NCBI GenBank assembly: GCA_037447655.1
Contig: JBBHKE010002642.1
Span: 99,414-163,413, forward strand
DNA from: Zygnema cylindricum
Taxonomy: Eukaryota; Streptophyta; Zygnematophyceae; Zygnematales; Zygnemataceae
DNA length: 64,000 nt
Reading direction: 5' to 3'
The position numbers and the translations under genes are program-made. The notes under the pieces are model-generated. The model made no database searches. It saw only the letters and a program-made list of their open reading frames with translations, and was not told the DNA's origin. Of the stretch, positions 1 through 8,842 are shown in pieces. Every line of letters starts with the position of its first letter. Position 1 is the stretch's first letter.

Positions 1-539
1 GGAGTGGCGGCGTCAGAAAACGCCAAGGCGGCCATTCCGAAATCTCGGCTAGCACCACGGCCGTCGATTAAAGCTCGTATCCATTCTTACCCGTCGAAAA
101 TAAGTGCGCGGTATTTGTTTCGCCGTCGAAACAAATGCGCGGTATCAGTTTCGCGTAAACCATACTTCACTAAACTGTTTCTATGTACTAAGGATCTTTT
201 TGCGCCGTTAAATGAATCCGTCTACGTGTACATATTTATATAATTATCAAACCCTATATGTCTTAGCACTAGTCCTAGACTAAAAGGACAAAGCTAACGG
301 CTACATTGACGGACGACAGGAACCAGGATCAATTCCTGGGTCCGTCAATACTTTTAGTAAACCCATCTATTTTTTGCTAACTGTCTGCTACAACGCTTTA
401 GGCAGCCATGGCCCTATCACCCTACCCAGCCTTCAGTGACTACAACAAGTGTGGGGGCTTGGTAAAGGGAGTTAGAGGTAGACCGCCTCTACATTTTTCC
501 TATTATAATACAGACCTAGAAAATACTCAAATATCAACA
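1..539 (-). mobile_element. RLC LTR fragment, cut by window edge
   Basis: This is the U3-side half of a Ty1/copia LTR on the minus strand. On the minus strand it begins TGTTGATATTTGAG and then AGGTCTG, the same start as the full LTRs further in. It carries the family modules in the usual order: stem-loop near 420-469, palindrome-derived AGCCATGG near 405, tRNA-like segment near 270-350, and the twin GCGCGGTAT boxes around an inverted repeat near 105-165. No pol sequence follows position 539, so it is a solo LTR or the 5' LTR of an element that lies left of the window. The left end is outside the window, so no target duplication can be tested. Confidence 0.8.
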
Positions 540-631
540 GAAGATTCGTTTTCATGTCGACTTCTTTGAAAAAAAGTTGAAGAAGACGATCGTACTGAAT
601 TCAAACTTACCGCGCGCAAATGGTGCAACAA

Positions 632-818
632 TGCAACGTCTCTTTTCGTAAAAGTTCGTACATTTTTGCTTAAATTCCGTACATTTGCCGTAAAATCCCT
701 GTTCAGTTTACCGGACAGAAGTACTAAAAAGTGCAACGCATCTTTTCTTCATAGTCCGTACGTTTCCGTAAAAATCCGTGCATTTACCGTAATTTTCCCG
801 TTCAGTTTACCGAAGTAC
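632..818. repeat. Imperfect tandem duplication, about 90 bp x 2
   Basis: Two neighbouring copies (632-724 and 732-818) share the same order of landmarks: TGCAACG, CTTTTC, several CCGTACATTT-like blocks, and TTCAGTTTACCG ending in AGTAC. They differ at many positions, so the duplication is old. No coding potential was recognised. Confidence 0.65.
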
Positions 819-1849
819 TCCTCGTTTTTTTGCGATTTTTTTTAAAAGTTACGAATTGTACGTAGAAATCGGAATAAATCAAAAAATCGCTCGATTTTAA
901 CAACATTGTTTTAAACAACAAGTGCGAGGTACTACGCACGAAACCCATTTAACCAAACGAAATAACATTAGATCGCACGAAATTCAACAAGACGTTTAAA
1001 GTTTGAAGATGAGTTGGCGTGACGTGGCGATGGATCGAATACGAAAAGACCGTAACTGAAATTACGTACTAATTTACACGATGAGCAGATTGTACTTTGG
1101 TTTTATGCTTTTTTCATGCAGCGAATATTTTTGTCCTTGCCGCATTCAATTTTTTAAGTAAACGACAAAGAAATCCCTTTGGTGCAGGCACATGGGACTT
1201 GCAAGTCGCAATCACCGCATATTGTGAATGTTAGAATTGATAACATGCCTCATGCCATGGGCCTCAGATTCGAATCACGCACACAAACTGACAAACGTCC
1301 GTACTCTAAGGCCTGAAGCTTGGCCTATTATGTCCCAGACCTTCACCGCTAGAGTGTGATAACCGTTTAACCCACAAAAAGGCCTGTGGGAGCGGAGCCC
1401 ACCCGAAATGTACACCAGAATGATTATTATGATCAGATACGATTCGAGTCGTACCAAATCACGTCGTTACAAGCGAGACGCACATGGTCAAATCTTCGAC
1501 GAGAAATATCTCCTATCTGAAGATCGCATTCTCAAAGCCGGTTGGTCAGTTTCCGACAATTTTAGACGCGAAAAAGATATTTATAAAATTTACAAAGTAC
1601 AGTATTTGTCAGAACTAGTAAATCAATGCCCGTTACACGGGCATAGACCACGTCCTGTTTTTCTTGCCCGATACACGAACCTGGACCGTGTCCTGTTTAT
1701 CAAAACTTCTAAGTACTCTTGTACTATCCTAGACGTCCGTACGGACATTTGTAACGCGACCCATAACAACACAACGATTGACGCAAAATAGAGAAATGAA
1801 GTAATAGCACGAAATCGTACTGCTTGAAAAGGACGGCTATCTTCTAAAC
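819..1849. other. Non-coding, no recognised feature
   Basis: AT-rich DNA without a supported gene. A 127-codon open frame (1408-1791, plus) has no recognisable motif, and nothing marks it as a gene. A short B-box-like string (GATTCGAATCA near 1269) was considered and not accepted as a tRNA. Confidence 0.5.
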
Positions 1850-2398
1850 TGCTACACCGCGAATCGTTATTAGTGTCAATAACTCTAATTTGGGTTCTTC
1901 AAATTTTGATTTTTTTTTTCAAATATGATACATGATTTTAATTTTTCCATAACGTTAATTAAGGTACCGTACAAAACAGCGTAAAGCCCGAAAGTACAAT
2001 AAAATATAAATAGTGTGGTGTACGGTCGATGTCAGACCGTACATAAATGTACCTTTCAAGTGAAAATTTACAAAAAATGAATTAAATCAGACGCGCACGC
2101 ACAGGAACGTGCGCTAAAAAAAATGTGATTAGTCTGACACGTAAATTAGTATGGCATGTACGGATATTTTAAATTCGCGATGGCATACGATTTCTTATAT
2201 TTTGTACGGATACATATATTAATGTATATAATCGTACAGCGAATATTCCATTTTTGCTGTTCCCAAATTAGCATTAACGCCAAAATTAGAATACACTTTT
2301 TTTTTGAAAAATTTCAAATTATTAATTAGCATCAAGTACGGTAAATTTTCTTCAACACTATTTAAAATTTGACACTAATAACGATTCACTGTGTAGCA
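1850..2398. mobile_element. Probable MITE with 30-bp terminal inverted repeats
   Basis: The ends 1850-1879 and 2369-2398 are inverted repeats matching at 28 of 30 positions. Both ends read TGCTACAC inward, then three variable bases, then GAATCGTTATTAGTGTCAA. The 549-bp interior is AT-rich, has no transposase-like frame, and shows weaker inverted similarity just inside the ends. The flanks TTCTAAAC (1842-1849) and TTCTATGA (2399-2406) share only their first five bases, so an 8-bp target duplication is possible but decayed. Size, long TIRs and lack of coding capacity fit a non-autonomous DNA transposon. The superfamily is not assigned. Confidence 0.7.
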
Positions 2399-2521
2399 TT
2401 CTATGATCGGACGGTCAATATCGAATGATAAACGACCGAATACTCATTATTGGAGGCGGCGACTTTATCTATATTATTTCAGAGAATCGAGCAGCCAAGA
2501 TCTGACGGTAAAAAACAATTG

Positions 2522-2672
2522 CCGAGGGGTTACTTTGAAAGTTACCCGATCGGTGAGGTCGCCCGAGGGACAAATTTACCCATTTGTTGTCACCGACCGA
2601 GGGTTAAAGTTGCCCGTTTGCTGACGTCGTATGAGGGAACAAAGCTACCCGTTTGGTGACGTCGAGCGAGGG
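2522..2672. repeat. Minisatellite, about 32-40 bp x 4
   Basis: A run of degenerate units, each with CGAGGG, then an AAAG or AAAT tract, then ACCC, TTTG and TGACGTCG-like sequence. Unit starts are near 2522, 2562, 2597, 2633 and 2663. Two short open frames cross it in different phases, so coding is unlikely. Confidence 0.6.
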
Positions 2673-3224
2673 ATACGCCGTTTAGGGGTGTAATGAACAG
2701 AAACCTGGCCTATTTAAAGGTTTTCAAATGGACGACCAAAGGTCAATAATTTGTCTAAAGATATAATCTAAAGTAGTTTGATTGGTTGTTAAAGCTTGGA
2801 CGTCCAACTAGTGGTTGTACGGACATAAAAAATAACGCTATTCACGCTCGCAGCAATCAGTAACATGCCATTGTTGCTACAAAACCGTGAGATCACAAAA
2901 TCTTACCAAAATCGTATCTATTCGTACAGATACAGACGTACAAGACTAACCCCCAACAGCTGCATTAAATTAAATAGAGTAAGGGTGTGTGCCCATGTGC
3001 TCAAGTAAGGGTAAACCTCCATCAGGCGAAAAGTGAGGTTCATTAGTGGAGAAAAATGCATTTTGGTACAACTCATTTTCCTACATGGTCGTACTGTTTT
3101 TTGTATTTTTTAATAAAACATGATTACTGGAGATTCGTCAAGATTCTCCAAACTTTTGGGCGACAACGTCGACCGTCCGATTATGATGGCCATTGAGCGA
3201 TTTTATGAGTTTGCACTCCTTGGT
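2673..3224. other. Non-coding, no recognised feature
   Basis: No open frame, repeat or LTR similarity was recognised here. The stretch separates the minisatellite from a reverse transcriptase relic. Confidence 0.5.
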
Positions 3225-3347
3225 TTCTTCCCCACTTCCCACGAATCATTCCGACTTCCTTGTGTGAATTTCTTTTTCCAATTCTCCGTGTAAGAAGGGT
3301 GTTTTGATATCTTTTTGGTGTATTTCCATATCCTCTGCTGCTGTTAA
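3225..3347 (-). pseudogene. Ty1/copia reverse transcriptase relic
   Basis: On the minus strand this short piece aligns with the RT stretch of RLC-A around the MDIKTAFLHGELEE block. The order matches (aspartate-containing DIKT, then FL.GELE, then a F-M-R-Q-like block), but many substitutions and small gaps have destroyed the frame. It is the only copia coding trace left of element A. It predates A, whose 3' LTR begins 74 bp further on. Confidence 0.6.
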
Positions 3348-3421
3348 TTTATAAAAATGAAAAAGAGTTAGTTCTTTATATGAATGTTAAGGTAAAAACA
3401 AATGTTTTTTGTGGAGCACTT

Positions 3422-4469
3422 TGAAACTCTGAGACCTCCATAAGTCCTCAGAGTGGACAGCTTCCAAGAAGCCTCTAGGATAATCCTGACCCCTTTGTGT
3501 TTAAGCAAAAATAACTGCCACCCTGGCAGACAAAAACTCTGACCAACTTCACCCCTGTGAAGACAAGACTCCCCTGAGTCGATAGCAAAAAGAATCTCTG
3601 AATTTGCTCCCCTGAGCAGTAAGTTATGGAGGGTCAAAGTTGACCTTTTGTACAGAAGCTCTCTGGGAGAGGGGGTCCTATCTTCTAATTTTTCTAAGTC
3701 CTATCTCTCTCACAGACTCTATCTACTGATGTACGGAACCAATCAGAATTGAGTTCCGTACGCAAAAGTACAGCTGCCGATGTACTTTATGTACGGACAT
3801 TGTACGACATGGCCAAAATGTCGACACATGTCAAATCCGGATTCGGTGCCATAATCTCCGGAGTTTCCACAATCCAACGGAATTTTGCCACGCGTCATCC
3901 GATGTGGCGATAGCCACAAACCGCCGAAATCTTCCTCCGCGATCTCGGCGCTAATCCCGGCCGTCCGATTAAATTCGGCTTTAATCGTAGCCGTAATAAA
4001 TACATGCGCGTTATTTGTTTCATTTACGAAACAAATGCGCGGTACTGATTTTTGTCCGTACCGTAAGTCGTACATTATATATTACTGGATCTATGTATCC
4101 CGTAATTAATTTCAGTTAAATGGTTTATCGCTTGTATACATATGTAAATAATTATCAAACTATATGCTAGGTAACACTACCGCTAGATTAAACGGCTAAG
4201 GCTACCGGCTACTTTGGTCTGCCGGCCGGCAGGTACAAGGATCAAATCCTGCCGCCGGCACATACATTTTAATTAAATATATAAACCCTAATATAAAATT
4301 CCCGTAAACCTCAGGATAGCCAAGGTAGCCATGGCTCTAGCTTCCTCTCCAATTTCTCAGTGACTGCGACAAGTTTGAGAGTTGGAGAGAGAAGTTAGAG
4401 ATAGACTGCCTCGACTTCTATATTTCTTTTCAGACCTAGAAAATACTAATAAAACCATTAGTTTCTACA
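3422..4469 (-). repeat. 3' LTR of RLC-A
   Basis: Read on the minus strand it starts TGTAGAAACTAATGG right after the polypurine tract and ends GAGTTTCA. Modules from its 5' end: stem-loop (4345-4389), palindrome AGCCATGGCT (4329-4338), tRNA-like segment (about 4190-4265), paired GCGCGGTAT-type boxes around a TTTGTTTC/GAAACAAA inverted repeat (about 4000-4045), CCAAT and GTAC cluster (about 3730-3812), and the leader hairpin. An open frame at 3743-4075 (minus) exists in several copies but shows no known domain. Confidence 0.95.
4345..4389 (-). ncRNA. Conserved LTR stem-loop (candidate structured RNA)
   Basis: Arms CTCTCCAA (4345-4352) and TTGGAGAG (4382-4389) pair perfectly. An inner stem TCTCA/TGAGA pairs at 4355-4359 and 4376-4380. 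On the sense strand the loop contains CTTGTCGCAGTCACTGA, which is nearly constant between subfamilies while the arms change sequence and still pair. It lies about 80 nt inside the LTR, so it falls in U3 and near the 3' end of the genomic RNA if transcription starts downstream in the LTR. Function unknown. Confidence 0.55.
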
Positions 4470-4482
4470 CTCCCCTTATTTT
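4470..4482 (-). promoter_or_regulatory. Polypurine tract of RLC-A
   Basis: On the minus strand this reads AAAATAAGGGGAG, directly after the gag-pol stop codon (4483-4485) and directly before the 3' LTR. It is the expected primer for plus-strand DNA synthesis. The same tract, with few changes, precedes the 3' LTRs of B, J, M, N and O. Confidence 0.9.
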
Positions 4483-7236
4483 CTAGTCAATCTTTAATTT
4501 CAGACCACACTTCTCCCTGCAAAAAATTAGCTTAGGGGAAGGCACAGGTTTGGTCATCATATCTGCTACCATCTCACTATCTGGTCTGTACTCTAAACTG
4601 ATTATTTTGTTTTCTACTTTCTCTCTAACAAAGCTGAGTCTGATGTCCATGTGTTTGGCTTTATAATGGTGTTTAGGATTGGCAGAAATAGCGATTGCTG
4701 CCTGATTATCACAAAATATTTTCTGCACACCACTCTTAAGGTGACCAAGCTCACCAAGCAAAGACTTGACCCACATCAATTCTTTTACAGCAGAGCAAGA
4801 GGCCATATACTCAGCCTCCATGGTGGACTGAGCAATAACCTTTTGCTGTTTGCTACTCCAACAGCAAGCCCCATCACCCACATATAATACATATCCAGAA
4901 GTACATCTCCTCATCGGAGCATCACCATAACTGGCATCACTCCAAGTAGTGATGTCAGTATTCTCCCCACCCAAATGCAACCATAGATCTCTAGTTCCTA
5001 CCAAGTATCTAAGGACTCTCTTAGCTGCCTCCCAATCCTTCTTAGTGGGAGCATTTAGACTTCTACTTAGCACTCCTACAGCTGCAGCTAAATCCGGCCG
5101 GGTACAATTCATAAAATAGATTAGACTTCCCACTACTTGCCTGTAAGGAATAGTCTGCATGAACTTCTGTTCATCAGGAGATAACTCCTCGTCTAAGACT
5201 ATGACTCCTTCTTCCTCACTCCCCTCACTTCCCTTCTTCAATTCCATTGGAGTTGTACAACTATTAGCTTTATCCATTTGAAATTTTTCAAGCATGTTCC
5301 CTATTGCTTCCTTTTGAGTCAATCTTATAATTTTTCTTTTTCGGTCTCTCTCTACTTGAATTCCCAAAGTATATTTTGCTTCCCCCATATCCTTCATTTC
5401 AAATCTCCCCTTAAGATCGGTTTTCAGTTTATTAATTTTTTCCATTGATTTACTTAAAACAAGCAAATCATCAACATAAATTGCAATAAATATAAAACCT
5501 TCCTCATCTTCGAAAACATAGATTGAGTGATCTGAGCTGATCCGAATATATCCTAGACCGGTAAGAAACTCATCAAGCTTCTTATTCCACTGTCGGGGCG
5601 CCTGTTTCAAACCATAAAGAGATTTAATCAGCCGGCATACCTTACTCTCCTCTCCTTCTTCCACAAACCCTTCGGGTTGTCGCATGAAGATCTCCTCTTC
5701 TAATTCTCCATGCAAAAAGGCTGTTTTGATGTCCATCTGGTGCACTTCCATGTCTTCCGCCGCTGCTAAACTGAGAAGTATGCGGACGGAGGGAAATCTG
5801 ACCACCGGGGCAAAGGTTTCCTCGTAGTCAATTCCTTCCTTTTGTGTAAATCCCTTTGCCACTAATCTGGCCTTGTAGCGCTCGATTGTGTTATCTGGGT
5901 TCAGTTTTAGTTTGAAAACCCACTTACAACCGATTGGTTTTCGGTTAGGTGGACAGTCCACCAGCTCCCAAGTATCGGCTGCCATGATTGAAGCCATCTC
6001 CGCATTGATGGCTGTCTTCCACCGGTTTCTTTCTGGACAAGTCATCGCCTCTCGATAAGTTTGAGGTTCATCTTGATGAGATAGTTTAGTTACCTTGTTA
6101 TTAACCTGTTTTTCTTGCAGTCTTTTGCTACTTCTCCTCCCTCCCTCAAAATCTGAGGCCGGAATAGATGGTTCTCGTGGATTCTTTCGAACAAACTCGG
6201 CTTCTCCCCTATCCCTTGATTCCGAATCAATTTCCACCACGTCTTCCGCTTCAAGTAGAGTTGTCACTGGAGTTTCCACAGCCGAGTCCTTTTCGGTCTG
6301 ATTTGTTCCTGCAAGAATGTCATCGTCTCTAAAACCTGGATAGTTAGGAAGCTCAAAGTCATCAGAATTTTCTGACTCAAATCTGATTTTTACTGACTTT
6401 GTATATTTGAAGGGATCCACAGACTTTCCTTCATCCATAACTACTAGATGCTTTACTAAGATTATATCTTCTCTTTTTAGATCATAAACTCTATATCCTT
6501 TAACATCCTCATCATATCCTAATAAGTATCCCGGTTTTCCTTTAGGATCTAGCTTCCAATTGGACCGATCAGTATCTAGACTGAATACTTGACTGCCGAA
6601 AACCTTTAAATGAGATAAGTCTGGTTTCCGGCCTGTCCATCTCTCATAAGGTGTTTGATCTTTTATAGCTGAAGTAAGAACTCTATTTTTGAGGTAATTA
6701 GCACAGTTCATTGCTTCTGCCCAAAACCTTTTTCCTATCTTCTTATCCGACAACATACTTCTAGCACTATCACTTAGTGTTCTATTTAACCTTTCAGCTA
6801 CCCCATTCTGTTCAGGATTTTCTCGCACTGTCTTTTGGTGTTGAACCCCATCTTCCCTCAAAAAATCCTCAAACTGGTTAGAAGTATACTCTCCACCATT
6901 GTCACTCCTTACTCTCTTGATTGGAGTTTCATGGAGTTTTTCGCTCCATGCTTTATATTGTCTAAAACAGTCCTCAGCCTCTGACTTGTTTTTCAAAAAA
7001 TATACTCGGGAATACCGAGACCAATCATCAGTTATAGTCATCATAAATCTCTTCCCCCCCGGTGAGGGCACTCTAGCCGGTCCCCAAATATCTGTGTGTA
7101 CTAGATCTAGAAGTTTTTCTCCCTTGTAGGTGGCTGTTTTTGGAAAGGATAATCTGTGTGCTTTACCTTGAGCACACCCACTACAATCACTTATATCATC
7201 ACTCTCACTGAACTGAATCCCTTCCACCACTCCCAT
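4483..7236 (-). CDS. pol: RLC-A pol: integrase, reverse transcriptase, RNase H
   Basis: The 917-residue second part of the gag-pol polyprotein. It opens in the integrase zinc region (CSGCAQGK). The integrase core carries D49 (HTDIWGP), D112 (RSDNGGEY) and E148 (NGVAERLNR), with 35 residues between the last two, so DD35E is intact. A charged linker is followed by the RT, with WVFKLKLNP, the KARLVAKGFTQK block and YVDDLL near residue 586. RNase H shows TTWSDASYGD, MEAEYMA and CDNQAAI, and ends at MMTKPVPSPKL. The enzyme set copies element RNA to DNA and integrates it. It is out of frame with the upstream gag-protease frame because of one extra base at 7236-7243; elsewhere this frame appears undamaged. 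Family assignment is secure; activity is not shown. Confidence 0.93.
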   Translation of the reverse strand: MGVVEGIQFSESDDISDCSGCAQGKAHRLSFPKTATYKGEKLLDLVHTDIWGPARVPSPGGKRFMMTITDDWSRYSRVYFLKNKSEAEDCFRQYKAWSEKLHETPIKRVRSDNGGEYTSNQFEDFLREDGVQHQKTVRENPEQNGVAERLNRTLSDSARSMLSDKKIGKRFWAEAMNCANYLKNRVLTSAIKDQTPYERWTGRKPDLSHLKVFGSQVFSLDTDRSNWKLDPKGKPGYLLGYDEDVKGYRVYDLKREDIILVKHLVVMDEGKSVDPFKYTKSVKIRFESENSDDFELPNYPGFRDDDILAGTNQTEKDSAVETPVTTLLEAEDVVEIDSESRDRGEAEFVRKNPREPSIPASDFEGGRRSSKRLQEKQVNNKVTKLSHQDEPQTYREAMTCPERNRWKTAINAEMASIMAADTWELVDCPPNRKPIGCKWVFKLKLNPDNTIERYKARLVAKGFTQKEGIDYEETFAPVVRFPSVRILLSLAAAEDMEVHQMDIKTAFLHGELEEEIFMRQPEGFVEEGEESKVCRLIKSLYGLKQAPRQWNKKLDEFLTGLGYIRISSDHSIYVFEDEEGFIFIAIYVDDLLVLSKSMEKINKLKTDLKGRFEMKDMGEAKYTLGIQVERDRKRKIIRLTQKEAIGNMLEKFQMDKANSCTTPMELKKGSEGSEEEGVIVLDEELSPDEQKFMQTIPYRQVVGSLIYFMNCTRPDLAAAVGVLSRSLNAPTKKDWEAAKRVLRYLVGTRDLWLHLGGENTDITTWSDASYGDAPMRRCTSGYVLYVGDGACCWSSKQQKVIAQSTMEAEYMASCSAVKELMWVKSLLGELGHLKSGVQKIFCDNQAAIAISANPKHHYKAKHMDIRLSFVREKVENKIISLEYRPDSEMVADMMTKPVPSPKLIFCREKCGLKLKID

Positions 7237-8842
7237 TTTTTTTCATCTCTCTTAACTTATCTAGATTCACATGCCCAAGCCTCTTATGCCACATCATAAT
7301 ATCATGAACACCAGCATAATAAAGTTTCTTCGTTTCATTACTTAAGATCAGCCTAAACATCCCATGGCTACCTTTCTCAGCAATGAAATAGACATCCTCC
7401 TCAAAACTAGCAGTAAAGACTCCTTCCCTAGTGCTAGTGAAAAAACCCTTATCATCTAATACTGATGTAGAGATAAGGTTTTTGTTCAGCTCCGGAATAA
7501 ACAATACATCGGAGAATGTTAATATGGATGTCTTTCCTTCTACTAACACTTTCAGATCTACCGATCCTACAAGAGTAGTGGTGACTATCCTCCCATCCCC
7601 GTACTCTATCTCTACGGTGGGAATCTTTCTTATCTTAGTGAACAGGTGTCTATCCTTACACATGTGCATTGAGGCACCTGAATCTATAATCCAGCCTGCT
7701 TCACCTTTCAATCCACCGTAAGCACATTTCTGCCTTCGTGGAATTTCAACCTCAGTTTTCGCCTCCAACTCCTCATCCAAAAGGAGCTCATCGTCCTCGT
7801 CCTCGGATTCCGCCTCAAGTACCTGTGTGACAAGGGCCTTTTTCTTTCCTCTCGGGGTACCACCGGTCTGCCCCTCCTTTAACCGAAGCTCGGTTAGCTT
7901 GGTGCACTCTGCCATATAGTGCCCCGGTTTCTTACAAAAATGACATAAACCTTTGGGAGCCCTTAGTTCGAACTCGCCAACCTGTTTTTTCTGCTCCCTA
8001 CCCCCATAGTTTCCGACTGGTTTCCGGGAATCCTTGTTCCTCCAATCGGTCGCTGTTGCCAAGGCTTGGCCACTCTTTCCTCCCCTTCGGATCTCAATCG
8101 TATTCTCTCGAACGAGAATCATCCCTACCACTGAGTTCCATATCCACCTTGAGTCCGGCAAGTCCTGCACACGATTGACTATGTTCTCGAACTCATCAGG
8201 TAACTTCATTAGTAAACAGTTAACTTTTTCTTTTTCACTAAAAACTTTACCCGCACTCTCTAGCTCCATGAAGAGTGTAGCAAGCTCATTGCAAAAATCC
8301 AACATATTTCCCCCTTTGTATACATACTCCTTAACTTTCTGATCAGCCAACTGTTGTTGCTGAATCGTACCACTTCGGTACATCTCTATGAGAGCCATCC
8401 AAAGATCGGATGCCCTCTCTACCTGCAAATGAGGACATGCAAGTCCTTGAGTGAGATGGCGTAGGATGAAGTGCTTTGCCGCCATATTGTTGAAGTCCCA
8501 GGTTTCAGTATCATTCTCCTCGTTCCTCGGAATAGGTGACATGAATGCTAAACCAATTGCTATTGGTGTGGTCGCCTCCTTCTCCTTTCCTTTGTCCACC
8601 ACCTCTCCTTCCTTTGTTTCCTCCGTTGAAGGTGAATCCTCTTTCCTGGTGAATCTGCTTCCTTTAAACCCTGGAGGAATTCCAAGACTTGATGGACGCC
8701 CCAATCGTCCACTCACTATCCCCCAAAACCTTTTTTCGCATAGAGCTCCTATCATCATACTTTCCCAGTATATGAAGCCAGTTCCATTAAAGATTGGTAC
8801 CCTAGAGGGTGGGCCCATAACCTGAAACTCTGAGACCTCCAT
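7205..8842 (-). CDS. gag: RLC-A gag, protease and GAG-pre-integrase
   Basis: A 545-residue frame. It starts at an ATG 20 nt inside the 5' LTR and reads through the primer-binding site, which supplies a second in-frame ATG (8816-8818, residue 9). Either could be the true start. Residues 20-260 are a copia-type gag domain. The nucleocapsid knuckle CHFCKKPGHYMAEC (C-x2-C-x4-H-x4-C) is near residues 298-311, followed by an acidic linker. The aspartic protease active site is DSGASMH near residue 386. HKRLGHVNLDKL near residue 520 is the GAG-pre-integrase domain. The last nine or so residues are frameshift product: other copies continue directly into the integrase at this point. Confidence 0.93.
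   Translation of the reverse strand: MEVSEFQVMGPPSRVPIFNGTGFIYWESMMIGALCEKRFWGIVSGRLGRPSSLGIPPGFKGSRFTRKEDSPSTEETKEGEVVDKGKEKEATTPIAIGLAFMSPIPRNEENDTETWDFNNMAAKHFILRHLTQGLACPHLQVERASDLWMALIEMYRSGTIQQQQLADQKVKEYVYKGGNMLDFCNELATLFMELESAGKVFSEKEKVNCLLMKLPDEFENIVNRVQDLPDSRWIWNSVVGMILVRENTIEIRRGGKSGQALATATDWRNKDSRKPVGNYGGREQKKQVGEFELRAPKGLCHFCKKPGHYMAECTKLTELRLKEGQTGGTPRGKKKALVTQVLEAESEDEDDELLLDEELEAKTEVEIPRRQKCAYGGLKGEAGWIIDSGASMHMCKDRHLFTKIRKIPTVEIEYGDGRIVTTTLVGSVDLKVLVEGKTSILTFSDVLFIPELNKNLISTSVLDDKGFFTSTREGVFTASFEEDVYFIAEKGSHGMFRLILSNETKKLYYAGVHDIMMWHKRLGHVNLDKLREMKKNGSGGRDSVQ
8809..8822 (-). promoter_or_regulatory. Primer-binding site of RLC-A (internal tRNA-iMet type)
   Basis: On the minus strand the LTR ends in TTTCA and is followed at once by GGTTATGGGCCCACC. 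This is complementary to the anticodon arm of initiator tRNA-Met rather than to the 3' end of a tRNA. Drosophila copia is the classical case of priming by such an internal tRNA-iMet fragment. The ATG in the site mirrors the tRNA anticodon CAU. Confidence 0.85.

Noticed and set aside
1255-1420. tRNA gene or SINE head near GATTCGAATCA
   Set aside because: A B-box-like string is present, but no A-box at the right distance, no acceptor pairing and no second copy in the window.
1408-1791. 127-codon open frame as a host gene
   Set aside because: No recognised domain, no exon-like context, and a length easily reached by chance in this composition.
2403-2659. Two overlapping frames across the minisatellite
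   Set aside because: They follow the repeat unit in different phases and have no family resemblance.
2522-2672. CRISPR-like array
   Set aside because: Units are degenerate, contiguous and without spacers, in eukaryotic DNA.
3743-4075. LTR open frame as a genuine gene
   Set aside because: It is not retained in the D, E, H, M or R LTRs and overlaps promoter modules. Kept only as a low-interest finding.
4190-4265. Functional tRNA gene in the A LTR
   Set aside because: Cloverleaf arms cannot be formed. Only T-arm-like and D-arm-like traces remain.
4651-8825. Many 60-120 codon frames antisense to the RLC coding regions
   Set aside because: They mirror gag-pol codons on the other strand and break at copy-specific sites.
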